Both the position numbers and the translations under genes were made by a program. The notes beneath the pieces are model-generated. The model was not told the origin of the DNA. It ran no database searches and saw only the letters and a list, made by a program, of their open reading frames with translations. DNA of 64,000 nucleotides from Botryotinia globosa. Its lineage: Eukaryota; Ascomycota; Leotiomycetes; Helotiales; Sclerotiniaceae. The stretch covers positions 372,001 to 436,000 of the forward strand of contig RCSZ01000003.1 in assembly GCA_014898425.1 (NCBI GenBank), read 5' to 3'. Within the stretch, counting starts at the first letter, position 1; every line of letters starts with the position of its first letter. Below, one piece after another: positions 44,764 to 55,023 of this stretch.

Positions 44764-45050
44764 TTAGTACTTGTACGAAGAAGAATATTCGAATATAACA
44801 TACGCAATGGCTGCTGAAGCAGGAAGTCCAAGTAATGGCAGAGTGAGAGCTGATCGGTCTAGAACGAATTGTTAGCTACAAGCCTAGTAATGTGAATTTT
44901 GAAAAGCATACTGAGACCAAACAATCCCGAAAGAAGAACTCCAATACACAATAATGAGAATCCCAAGGAGAATTGACTGTCTTTTCCAACGGTAGGGATG
45001 AAGGGATTGCCAACGGCACTTTCCCAAACTCCGTGTAATGAGGACTCCAT
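44764..45050 (-). CDS. OST5: OST5, small oligosaccharyltransferase subunit
   Basis: Model complement(join(44764..44858,44912..45050)), 77 aa, too small and split to stand out as an ORF. The 53-nt intron (GTATGC, AGCTAAC branch site, TCTAG) joins LLSGLFGL to NRSALTLPLLGLPASAAIAY. Two TM helices (about 26-46 and 53-70) flank the NRS loop, and the N-terminal segment reads SLHGVWESAVGNPFIPTVG. This matches the fungal Ost5/TMEM258 pattern, an accessory subunit of the ER oligosaccharyltransferase that N-glycosylates proteins. The tail is slightly unusual (YVIFEYSSSYKY). It is 238 nt downstream-oriented from RAD1 and divergent from GCN5. Confidence 0.85.
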
Positions 45051-45611
45051 ATGATAAGTGTGAAGATTGTGTACTGGTAGGTAAAGTTGAATCGACTTTT
45101 TGAGAAAGGTCGAGTGGAACTTAAGAAGGGATTGATTGACTGAAATTTGAATGTTTTGCTATTGTCTCTGCTATGTACAATGGCAGTAGATTGAGATCAA
45201 TTGATATAGCTGGATCTCAAAGCTTACGACGCCAGCAATCTGGCTTCACATCCTGGAATAGTTTAGCGTCGGAAAAAAGCTCCACCGAATCCGATGGACC
45301 CAGAAGCACTAATGCACTTATTAAGCCACTCGAGCCATTCATTCGAGCCACTAAGATGATTACATAATGAAGGGAACCTTGATGATCAACTTCTCCAGGT
45401 TTCTTACATCAAACATAGGTAACTCTTTCCATCTCTTCCCCTCCTTCCCATTAATATTCCACGACTTTTGGCAACGACAATACGCTCCAATTTATTAAGA
45501 TAAATAGAATAGGCAAGTAGCAACAACAATATTAAACTCTGATATCTTCATAATCTAGAACTACAGTAAGCCGTTCCTCAATCTACATACAATTGATCAA
45601 AAGTTGCTAAC
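45051..45611. other. Divergent promoter OST5/GCN5, 561 nt
   Basis: Presumed shared promoter region. A 64-codon frame at 45173-45367 is not supported by any motif. Confidence 0.65.
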
Positions 45612-47166
45612 ATGGCTTCTCAAGATATCAACAGTGCTTTGGGCCAATATTGGAATAGAACAAGCCCTAGAAGATTACGTACTCTGTTACCACAATCTAG
45701 TATTGAGCAAACACCTGTTTTCACAGAACATACTTTGTCAGGAGAATCAAGCCTATCAAGCCTAGAAACCCTAACAACCCCAGAATCGATTTCAGACTTC
45801 GAGGATTCAGATCAAGAACCTCTGGAATCCAAAACAGTCATGGGTCCAAATCTCCAAGATACACCAAAACGAAAGGCTGGTACAGAAGAGTCGCTCCCAA
45901 ATTCCCAAAATGCGTCAAAGCGAAAGGCTACAGAGGAACCCCCTAGTTTTCCCATATCTTCCAAAAAGATGAAAATGAGTGAAGCCGAATTGACCGACAA
46001 TTTGAAAAAGACGAATGCAGAACATCCTGCCAACATTAACATTATACCTTTTCCAGAAAAAGTGAGTTTGCTAATGCGATCGATCATCAGTTTTCTGTCT
46101 AACAATAATCAAGCCCGCAGTGATCGAAGAGCGAGAGGGTGAAATTGATTTTCGAGTTGTCAATAATGACGATACGAATGAGAGTACTATAATTCTCTCA
46201 GGGCTGAAAGGTATTTTTCAGAAACAACTCCCCAAGATGCCAAAAGAATATATTGCTCGTCTAGTGTATGATCGAAATCATTTATCTATGGCATTGGTAA
46301 AGAAAGCAACACTAGAAGTATTAGGAGGGATTACATATCGACCATTTGATGATCACGAGTTTGCGGAGATTGTTTTTTGTGCCATATCATCGGATCAGCA
46401 AGTCAAAGGATATGGTGCGCATCTCATGAACCATCTCAAGGATTATGTCAAAGCTTCTTCCAAAGTCATGCATTTTCTTACCTACGCCGACAATTATGCA
46501 ATCGGATACTTTAAGAAACAAGGATTCACCAAAGAAATAACTCTACCAAAACCTCTTTGGATGGGTTACATCAAGGATTACGAAGGTGGAACAATTATGC
46601 ATTGCGAGATGGTTCCCAGAGTTCGCTATCTGGAATCAAACCGCATGATCGTTAAGCAAAAGGAGGTAGTTAATGCGAAGATTCTCGCCTTTAGCAAATC
46701 AGACGAAGTCCACGCACCACCCAAACAGTGGAAGAATGGCGCATTTCCAATCGATCCCATGTCCATCCCAGCTATCCGCGCATCTGGTTGGACACCTGCC
46801 ATGGACGAATTAGCTCGCCAACCTCGTCATGGACCAAACTACGCTCAACTTTCTCGCCTGCTGAGTTCACTTCAAAATCACCAGAAAGCTTGGCCATTCA
46901 AGGCACCTGTCAATGGTAATGAAGTGGCGGATTATTACTCTGTAATCACAAATCCGATGGACTTTGAGACTATGGAAAGGAAACTCGATCAGGATTCATA
47001 TGAGAAACCAGAAGATTTTGTCGCGGACGCCACGCTCGTGTTTTCCAATTGTAAAAAGTACAATAACGATTCTACGCCATATGCAAAGTGTGCGAATAAG
47101 GTGGAGAAGTATATGTGGAGTCTCATCAAAGAAATTCCAGAGTGGTCTTATCTTTTGGATAATTAA
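45612..47166 (+). CDS. GCN5: GCN5-type histone acetyltransferase with bromodomain
   Basis: Model join(45612..46061,46114..47166), 500 aa; the 52-nt intron (GTGAGT, TCTAAC, CAAG) joins PFPEK to PAVIEERE. Gcn5 acetylates histone H3 within SAGA/ADA. The HAT domain (about 160-320) shows [15 protein letters not shown], the catalytic Glu in [11 protein letters not shown] (about residue 235), acetyl-CoA loop [14 protein letters not shown] (about 246-259) and [16 protein letters not shown] linker with PPKQWKNG and the C-terminal bromodomain (about 397-497, [18 protein letters not shown] and [22 protein letters not shown]) complete it. The first 150 residues are a Ser/Thr/acidic region with a duplicated PKRKA-type motif. 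Substitutions at usually fixed positions (for example [25 protein letters not shown]) leave open that it is a divergent paralogue rather than the only Gcn5. Confidence 0.9.
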
Positions 47167-48590
47167 TACATTGATCTTTCGTGATGGGTTGAACTTGGGC
47201 GTTGTTGGGTTTGAACAGGGAGCGAAGATTTGCAAATTGGACAAATGTTAAGGATACTTTGATAAGAAATAGCATACTCAAGTTAGATTAAGATGGATTG
47301 GATGGGAATGGCGTAGTATGGGAATGGCGTAGTATGGGATAGGGTTGGACGGGATAGGTTTGGATAGTCAGTCCACTTCCCTTGAATAGATAGACGTTTG
47401 ATATTAAGATAAATATAAACAACAGAATACCTACCTACCTATCAACGTATCTAGAAACTAATAACACCTCATCATACCTATACAAACTTATCAACTTTAT
47501 ATATATAAATACACCCATCCCGTACCCGCATACAGAAAGGATAATAGATAGCTCGAACATGTATTTCAAATATACTTACTATTCAAACCCATTCCGTATA
47601 ATATCATATTCCATTCCCATCCCATTCTTCCTCGCTTTTTCCTTTTGATATCTGAAATCAAATTCATTGCATCACATCACATCACATCGCATTGCTTTAT
47701 TTATTTATCTATCCATCTATCTATCTATCCATCCATCTATTTAATAAATAATTATCATCTCTACATCCATCTCTACATCTTCCAAAAAATATATACATAC
47801 ATATATATATATATATATAAATACAAAAAAAAACTAACTTACTACTCATAAAAACAATTTCTTTATTTGATTTTATCAACCCATTTTTTTTATTAAATAT
47901 TCATTTTTTTAAATATTCATTTCATCTTATTAATTCTATATTATTATTCAAAAATTATAAAATATCAAGATTATAATAATTCATTACCTTTATCTCATCT
48001 ACTTCATATCACACAGTCCAATCCACAGAAAAGAGACAAAAAGCAAATCAAGAATCAAGAATCGAATCTAGATGATTATAGATAACTTTGTATACCTATT
48101 GAATACTAGTATTATAAAAGCTAGGTAGATATACCATCTCCTCCCTTCTCCCCCCTCCTCTCCCTTTCTCTCCCTTTCTCTTCCATTCAATTCCCATCCA
48201 TTCATTCCCACTCATCCATGCCATCCATCCTATGCACCACCAACCAAACAATAATAAACTAATATAAAGAGAAGTAAATAGATGCCAAAGCAACTTTATA
48301 CCCCACCAATCCCCAATCCCCAATCCCCAATTCCGACACCCAACCATATCCTACCCGCTTCCCCACCACCCATATGCTAAAAACGCCATGCTCAAGTGAA
48401 GACCTCCATTGAAAAATCTGATGAAGATATGTAATTCCATTCCATATGAACGCCGATATGAATGTATGTATTTGTGTGAGAATGCTTCCTGCGAAAGAAA
48501 ATATGTGTTTGATTTATGCCCCCTAACCTTAAGTTGCTGTGAATGATTCCTATCCGGGGAAAGAGCAAGAAATGAATAAACCTCGCGTGA
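47167..48590. other. Convergent intergenic region, 1.42 kb, low complexity
   Basis: Between GCN5 (+) and the gene ending at 48591 (-). It contains a 16-nt perfect tandem duplication (47304-47335), TCTATCCA-type tetranucleotide patches near 47705-47740, an (AT)n run near 47795-47820, long A/T-only stretches and pyrimidine-rich strings. No coding frame supported. Confidence 0.65.
47304..47335. repeat. 16-nt perfect direct repeat
   Basis: GGGAATGGCGTAGTAT occurs twice head to tail in the 3' flank of GCN5. Confidence 0.85.
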
Positions 48591-49676
48591 CTACGAAGAG
48601 TAATCTTCATATTCAGGAACATGACGGTTTCCGTGAATACTTCTCAAGACATCCGGATGTCTTGTTGCATATAGATAACGATGTTCTCGATTAGCATCGG
48701 CTCTTCTCATGACTGCTTGTTCAATATCCCTTCTTCTCATAATTGTCTGTTCGGTAGATTCCCTTGCACTCTCTCCTTCAGTGTGCATTCTTGAAAAAGA
48801 CATATTCGATGAGTCAATACGTCCAATGTCAATGTATCGTGAAGGAATTTGTCGACCATTTGATGAATCGAAAAGAGGTGTTAAATTCGTCGTTCTCGCA
48901 TGGCTTGCATGACTCGCAGGCTGAGCTGATGGATGTGCAACATAAACCCTTGATCCATTAGGAGCTGGTCTCGTACCCACGATATTGGCATTTGGATTCA
49001 AATTTGGATTCGCGATTCCGACACCATCATTTTCGTAAGCATCTTTCATCCATTGTTCCCAAGCTTCATCCATTGGTGCCGTGATATTGCCAGCTTCTCT
49101 TTCAGCAGCAGCTGCTATCAGTCTCTCATTCAATGCAGTTCCCACGCTGGTAATCTCGATATCACTCTCCACATCATCATCTTCCAAGTCATTATCATCC
49201 AATTCTTCTTCTTCTTCTTCCTCCTCCTCCAACTCTTCTTCTACTGCGGGCACTGCGAATCGCACAACTGTAGGTCGTAACTCTGGCGATACCCAATCTT
49301 CTATTCCATCACCCGTTGTATCCCTAATGATAATTCCTTTTTCCTTCTCAAATCTCTCCTTTGCCCATCTTGTGCCTTCCCATTTTGTCAACGTAGCAAT
49401 TTCGTATTCCGTCAGTCTCAAATTATCGAAAGCTCGAAAGAGTCGTCTGTGCCACGGGAATCGAGAGAGTCGAACGCGATGCGGCCGGTAAGAGTAATCT
49501 AAGCCAGGATACTTTGCTTCCTGCGAAGTCAAGTGACCATAAAAAGCTTGAGTTTCATGACGAACTTCAGGCACCAGACTGCGCTGCAAGAAGGCTTGGA
49601 AATGTTGCGGATCGCCAGTCTTGGGTTTGGGAAACATACACTCGTACACGAGCTGGTCGACAGGACGGCCTTTCAT
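48591..49676 (-). CDS. Uncharacterised 361-aa protein with acidic run
   Basis: Minus-strand frame ending at 48591. The frame is open for 509 codons back to 50120, but the first ATG on this strand is at 49676, where the context changes from pyrimidine-rich leader-like sequence to MKGRPVDQLVYECMFPKPKTGD. I therefore start the protein there. It is hydrophilic with no signal or TM helix. The centre carries a conserved-looking basic/aromatic block (HRVRLSRFPWHRRLFRAFDNLRLTEYEIATLTKWEG) and GDGIEDW. A nearly pure Glu run (about 160-172) and Asn/Ser-rich C-terminal half follow. No family recognised. If translation used a non-AUG codon in the long leader, up to about 150 more residues would be added. 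Confidence 0.7.
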   Translation of the reverse strand: MKGRPVDQLVYECMFPKPKTGDPQHFQAFLQRSLVPEVRHETQAFYGHLTSQEAKYPGLDYSYRPHRVRLSRFPWHRRLFRAFDNLRLTEYEIATLTKWEGTRWAKERFEKEKGIIIRDTTGDGIEDWVSPELRPTVVRFAVPAVEEELEEEEEEEEELDDNDLEDDDVESDIEITSVGTALNERLIAAAAEREAGNITAPMDEAWEQWMKDAYENDGVGIANPNLNPNANIVGTRPAPNGSRVYVAHPSAQPASHASHARTTNLTPLFDSSNGRQIPSRYIDIGRIDSSNMSFSRMHTEGESARESTEQTIMRRRDIEQAVMRRADANREHRYLYATRHPDVLRSIHGNRHVPEYEDYSS

Positions 49677-50410
49677 GATGGCTGAGGAGGCGAATTGTAC
49701 GTCAAAAGTAAGACTGGATGTTACGGCGAGGGAGGCCTTAACAATTGACCGTGGCGGTGTCCGAGCTGATATGAGGTTCGTGATGATAAAAACTTTAGAT
49801 ACTCCGGGACGATCCTTTGAAGGATGATTGGGCACTAAAGGAACGGGAGGTTCGTTCTTCCAAAGTTTGTGTAATCCGACGATTTTGACCAAGACTTGGA
49901 TTGACGACCAGAAAAAGTAAGATGAGGAATGGTGGAATTTTGTTAGGTAAATTTGAGCTTTCTCCTGATCTAGAGTGAGTGAGAGTTCGGGGCCAATTGT
50001 GATTGTCGTATACTTCGTAGTATCCAATGTGTAATGATTTACGAATTCCTGGTTGGAATATGTCACTTGGCGATGTCGATGATGTGATGATTGACCAAAG
50101 GTTGGATGGATTTCAGACACAAGAAAGGTTGATTTTTGATTGGCACTGAAAGCGGTACAACTCCGAGATATCTACCAAGGAGAAGAGGGAAAAGTCAACG
50201 TCGTAGATGAAAGTTGAAAAGGATGAATTGTGAAAATAAATAGGAATTAAAAGAGGCGATGATGAGATGATGAAGAAGGACAAAAGAAGGACAAAAGAAG
50301 GACGGACTGGCGGTGGAGTTTAAGTTGAAGTGGAGTGGATATGGAGGAAGGAAGCGTGGTGTCCAAGTCAAGCAAGGTAAGAGAGGTGAGAGGTGAGAGA
50401 TACTCGAAGG

Positions 50411-50625
50411 TATGGAGTGTAAAGATGAAGTGTGTAGATGTGTATGTAGTGTGTAAATGAAGTGTATAGATGTGTATGTAGTGTGTAGATGAAGTGTATA
50501 GATGTGTATGTAGTGTGTAGATGAAGTGTATGTAGTATGTGTATGTAGTATGTGTATGTGTATGTAGTATGTGTATGTAGTGTGTAGATGAAGTATATGT
50601 AGTATGTGTATGTAATATGTAATAT
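50411..50625. repeat. Minisatellite, about 32-nt GATGAAGTGTATAGATGTGTATGTAGTGTGTA unit
   Basis: Two to three near-identical copies of a 32-nt unit, decaying rightward into shorter GTATGTAGTAT-type units. All are made of TGTAG/TATGT words. Confidence 0.8.
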
Positions 50626-50768
50626 GTACTTTGTCCTGTAGTGTGTAAAAAAGGCCAAGGCCAAGGTTTGCGTTGTACTACTTTTACTTGTAAGGGTGTT
50701 GTGTTGATAAAATCTTCTACAGACTATTGATGAGCTGGTTAGCTTTCTTTTTGGGGGAAAGGGGTTGG

Positions 50769-50893
50769 ATGAATGAATGAATGAATGAATGAATGAATGA
50801 ATGATATGATATGATATGATATGATATGATATGATATGATATGATATGATATGATTGAATGATTGAATGATTGAATGCTTGAATGCTTGATAA
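50769..50893. repeat. Compound microsatellite (GAAT)n-(ATGAT)11-(TGAATGAT)n
   Basis: A tetranucleotide GAAT run (50769-50802) passes into eleven perfect ATGAT pentamers (50801-50855) and then into TGAATGAT/TGAATGCT octamers. Such arrays are hypervariable. Confidence 0.9.
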
Positions 50894-51037
50894 TTAGATC
50901 GTTGTCTATAACCACCGTGGGTCGGTCTGTCAACAAATAACAAATCATTCCTTGCTCTACTTACTTGTGAAGTCTTTGTATCCTATCGTATCCGATCGTA
51001 TTGTTCAGAGATTATTAGATAATAACAACTCCTCTTT

Positions 51038-51067
51038 GTAGCTTCGTAGCTTCGTAGCTTCGTAGCT
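51038..51067. repeat. GTAGCTTC octamer repeat
   Basis: Three perfect copies of GTAGCTTC and a partial fourth. Confidence 0.85.
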
Positions 51068-52680
51068 GGTTTGCGTTGTTTGCTTTGTTTGCTTTGGGTG
51101 ACCGAGTAGAGAAAAGATTCGTTGTTAGATGTATGAAGTGTGTTGTATGTTGTATGTTGTACAGAGTATGTTGTATGTTATGTTGTATGTCGTATGTACA
51201 AGTAGTATGGAGATGGGAGATGATAAGTTGTCGTCAATGATTCGTCATGTATACAATAAAAGTATCATGTAAGTATCATAAAAATCGTAGGTAAATATAT
51301 ATCACCATATATATATAATGAATCTCCTTTTCATACCATGTCCCGTCCATACTCATCAACATGAACCTGCAGCCCTCTGTTTATTAATTGATATTGAATA
51401 TTCTACAAAGTATTCTCAGAAATCCCAAGGTTCCGAGAAATGCTTGGAATCTGCTGGGAAGGTTTATTTTTCCTTCAACGTTAAACCAACCCCCCACCTG
51501 AGTTACAATGCAGTGCCAGTGAGTGGGAGTTGCGGTAAGTAAGGTCGATCAAATAGATTGATTGCTTGATAGGATGGAAACGGAGAATGGAGAGAATTGG
51601 GGGCTGGGTGGTCACTGGTGATGAGGGTGGTGATGATGATAAATAAAAGAGGATATAACAACGACAATGATAGCGACAATGACAATAAAGTATAAAAGAG
51701 TAGGTATATATATACATACATATATATATATATATTTCTTTTCAGACATACATACATATATACATACATACTTCCCTACACATACACATCTTCACATCAC
51801 CCATCACCACATCGTTGCATTGGATAATATATAATAATTCATCACCGACCCATCCGTTCATCCATCCATCCATCCATCTATCCATCTATCCATCTATCCA
51901 CACAACAGCAAAAGATACTTCACGACTCAATCACAACAAGAGTCATCCACCGGTCTCCAAATCGGTCACAGTACCATGATAGGTATTCATTCTCAATAGT
52001 TACATTGGACCCGACCTCTTTCGCAACCTGTGTATATAGCACACCACGATCACCACTCCACTCAACCAATCTGTCTTTCTTTCTTCCCTCGTTTCCTGAG
52101 ATGCGCAGTGAAGTTGGAGTGGCCTTTCGATATTATGGTTGTCGTGTTCATTGACGTGGTCATTGTTCCACTCTCCATCATATCATCTATCTACCTACCT
52201 TGACAGAATTCGTAGAAATCCAATCCAATCCATCCAGCCAGTCCCCAATAATATCGATATAATCGACCACGTCTCCGACCCTATCTATCTTCCTGTCGCC
52301 CCAAAGAAAGATGAAGAGAGATGAAGAAAGAAAAAGACGAGAAAAAAGATCCCCGAGCAAGCACGCCCTATCCTCCATCTTCCTATCATACCCATACAGT
52401 CGTGCCACTAAACATCTTTTTCTCTTCCCCGGCCCTGTCATATCATCACATCACAACATCTTCATTCTCCCATTTCCATCTCCATCTCCATCTCCAATCC
52501 CATCCCATCCCATCCATACTCACACCGACGAAATAATCAATTGCAAGCAAGTAATATAATCCCTGAAACCACATCTCTACCCTCGCCCCTCGCCATCTCA
52601 CCATCTCACCATCTCACTCTCATAATCATATCCATTCATTCACTCAATCACTCATCCCCCAACCAACCGCACCCACCCAA

Positions 52681-52757
52681 ATCAAATCAAGATCAAATCA
52701 AATCAAATCAAAATCAAGTCAAATCAAAATCAAGTCAAATCAAAATCAAAATCAAAA
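52681..52757. repeat. (TCAAA)n / TCAAAATCAAG repeat
   Basis: AAATC pentanucleotide tract interspersed with TCAAAATCAAG units. Confidence 0.8.
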
Positions 52758-53404
52758 CCATCCGAAAGACAAGGTCCTTCTCACATACCATCAAAACAAT
52801 ATATAAATGCAAGTCATAAGATCCAATCACTCAATCTTCCACAATCCAGCCCTGTCCTACCTATCCTATCTGCCCTATCCCTATCCTTATCCCTATCCCG
52901 CTCTATCAAAATCGGATTCTTTAGCTTACTCCCTCTGTAGAATGATTTTCCCGCGCTTCATATACTATCATTTCATATCATATCATACCTAGATATCATG
53001 TTTTTTTCTTACCATAAAGTTACCATCATATTATATTATATTGTATTATTAATAATAATCCATTACAAGCAAGCAAGACAAGACAAGACAAGACAACAAA
53101 TAAATAACTAATATTATAAACCAAATCAAACCAAACCAATAAACAAAATCCCCGAGAGCTTGATATCCAATCATCACCATCGAATTTTTGGGTTCTATCA
53201 AGAATCAAGATGTAAGTAAGGTTATGAGAACAAGGTATGCATATATATATACTATAGAATATTATATAAATAAAGAATAACTAATTAAAATAATAACACA
53301 ATTACTAAATAAACCAAGTGTAAATACTATTTGTAGAAAGAATATCCCCCACTACTACTATCCAACGATGCGATAATACAATGAATATTTTTATTCATGG
53401 AATG

Positions 53405-53560
53405 ATATATAGTAAATATATAGTAAATATATAGTAAATATATAGTAAATATATAGTAAATATATAGTAAATATATAGTAAATATATAGTAAATATATAG
53501 TAAATATATAGTAAATATATAGTAAATATATAGTAAATATATAGTAAATATATAGTAAAT
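53405..53560. repeat. 11-bp AT-rich minisatellite, about 14 copies
   Basis: TATATAGTAAA is repeated perfectly about 14 times in tandem with no spacers. The minus strand reads through as IYLLYIYYIFT. The purity suggests recent expansion. Confidence 0.95.
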
Positions 53561-53792
53561 ATAAACATAAATCTCAAATCATAAAACTAACAATCCAATA
53601 ATTTAATCATCACCCCCTCGTTCTTCAAGTAAGATAAAGCATGCGTCTAAGTATCTCTATATCTCTAATATCTAATATCTACTTACTTAGTAATTATCTA
53701 ATATTCATAACTTATCTTATCTAGTCATTCCTCCCTCCCTCCTCCTTTCTCATTCTTTTCTATCCAGCTATTATGAACACCTACCCCTCCTC

Positions 53793-53864
53793 TCATACTC
53801 TCACTCTCATACTCTCACTCTCATACTCTCACTCTCATACTCTCACTCTCATACTCTCACTCTC
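53793..53864. repeat. 14-bp TCATACTCTCACTC minisatellite, five copies
   Basis: Five perfect tandem copies on a C/T-rich strand, followed by TCATCCA tetranucleotide-like sequence. Confidence 0.9.
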
Positions 53865-54031
53865 ATCCACTCATCCATCCATCCATTACTCCCACACCAC
53901 TCACGCCATCCACATCCACATACATACCTAGGTACCTCCCGAGTCCCCCCACCTCCCTCCATTCTCGCCCCTCCCCTCCCGATTCCCAAGCTACCCCTCC
54001 CCTCCTCGACCCGCAAACCAACCCTTCGGAA

Positions 54032-54098
54032 CCCAATCCCAATCCCAATCCCAGACACAATCCCAATCCCAATCCCAGACACAATCCCAGACACAAAA
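54032..54098. repeat. CAATCC / CAGACACAATCC repeat
   Basis: Tandem CAATCC hexamers interrupted in a regular way by CAGACA units. Confidence 0.85.
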
Positions 54099-55023
54099 CC
54101 TAGCAGAGCTGGAACAAACCCCCCAAAACCCTCCCATGATCCATCCACTCATTTACACTCCACACTCCACACTCCACACCCCACACCTCATGATTTCTTC
54201 ACAATGCAATGCATTGCGTATCAACCTAGGTACTATACTTTGTATGAAAATTTGATAGGAAGTGGTGATATGGGGATATGGTGACATGGTATGTAAGATT
54301 TCAAAATTATAATCACCATGATCCTTTACCAGCTGAGCTGAGCTGGGATGAGAAGAGATGTGGAGCTATGAGGGGCAAGAGAAGAGGCGAGCTGAGGGGA
54401 AGAAGAGGTGAGGGGTGGAAGTAAGAATAGATCAATAAATCAATAAATAAATCAATAAATATATTGTAAACAAACAAACAAATTTTGAGATGCTGTGCTG
54501 AAGACTGAAGATTAAAATTTAAGGATATGTGGACATTCCATATACTGTATACACATAGACATCCTTAACAAAATAGTAAGTAATTGCTACCTTATTATTT
54601 AGGGGAGCTATCATATGCTTGTGCTAGGCATGTGACGTGAACGTAAACACGAGTTGTGATGCGAATAGGATATAGTATGAATGCAATTGCAAAGTGAGAT
54701 AAAGAAAAGCTTGCGTTGTTTGATCTTCTATGATATTATAACAAATAGACAGCAACATGAATGCCAAAGCAAATTCTCCCCATCTATATTCGCGTGTATG
54801 GGATCAGACATTGAACCGTGTAGAGCCTTATACCCATCGCAATACCTATACCATTCTCCCTCTAAAATACCTTTTTGAATCTTGCCGTCCATCCTTTCCC
54901 AGCAAACACCATTGCGAAAAGCAAATTCCGGGTATCAAAATTTATCGTAATAATCGTAAGAAGCAAATAACCGACCCGTTCTCCCGCCTCCCACCAGTGA
55001 AGCAACCCCAACTATATCGTCCA

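Larger units (their letters stand above)
49677..55023. other. Gene-free low-complexity region, 5.3 kb
   Basis: No supportable gene in 5.3 kb, the longest such stretch in the window. From 49677 to 50945 the minus strand has no ATG at all and is probably a long leader or promoter of the 361-aa gene. From 50.4 to 54.5 kb the DNA is dominated by micro- and minisatellites (listed) and strongly strand-asymmetric CATC/TCAC/CAAAT strings. The longest frames here (for example 191 codons at 50368-50943) simply translate the repeats. Confidence 0.7.

Noticed and set aside
50368..50943. 191-codon minus-strand frame
   Set aside because: It only translates the microsatellites (HIISYHIISY and HTTYTYTYYIH type) and has no real coding character.
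53395..53577. CRISPR-like array
   Set aside because: It is a contiguous 11-bp tandem repeat without spacers, in a eukaryotic genome.
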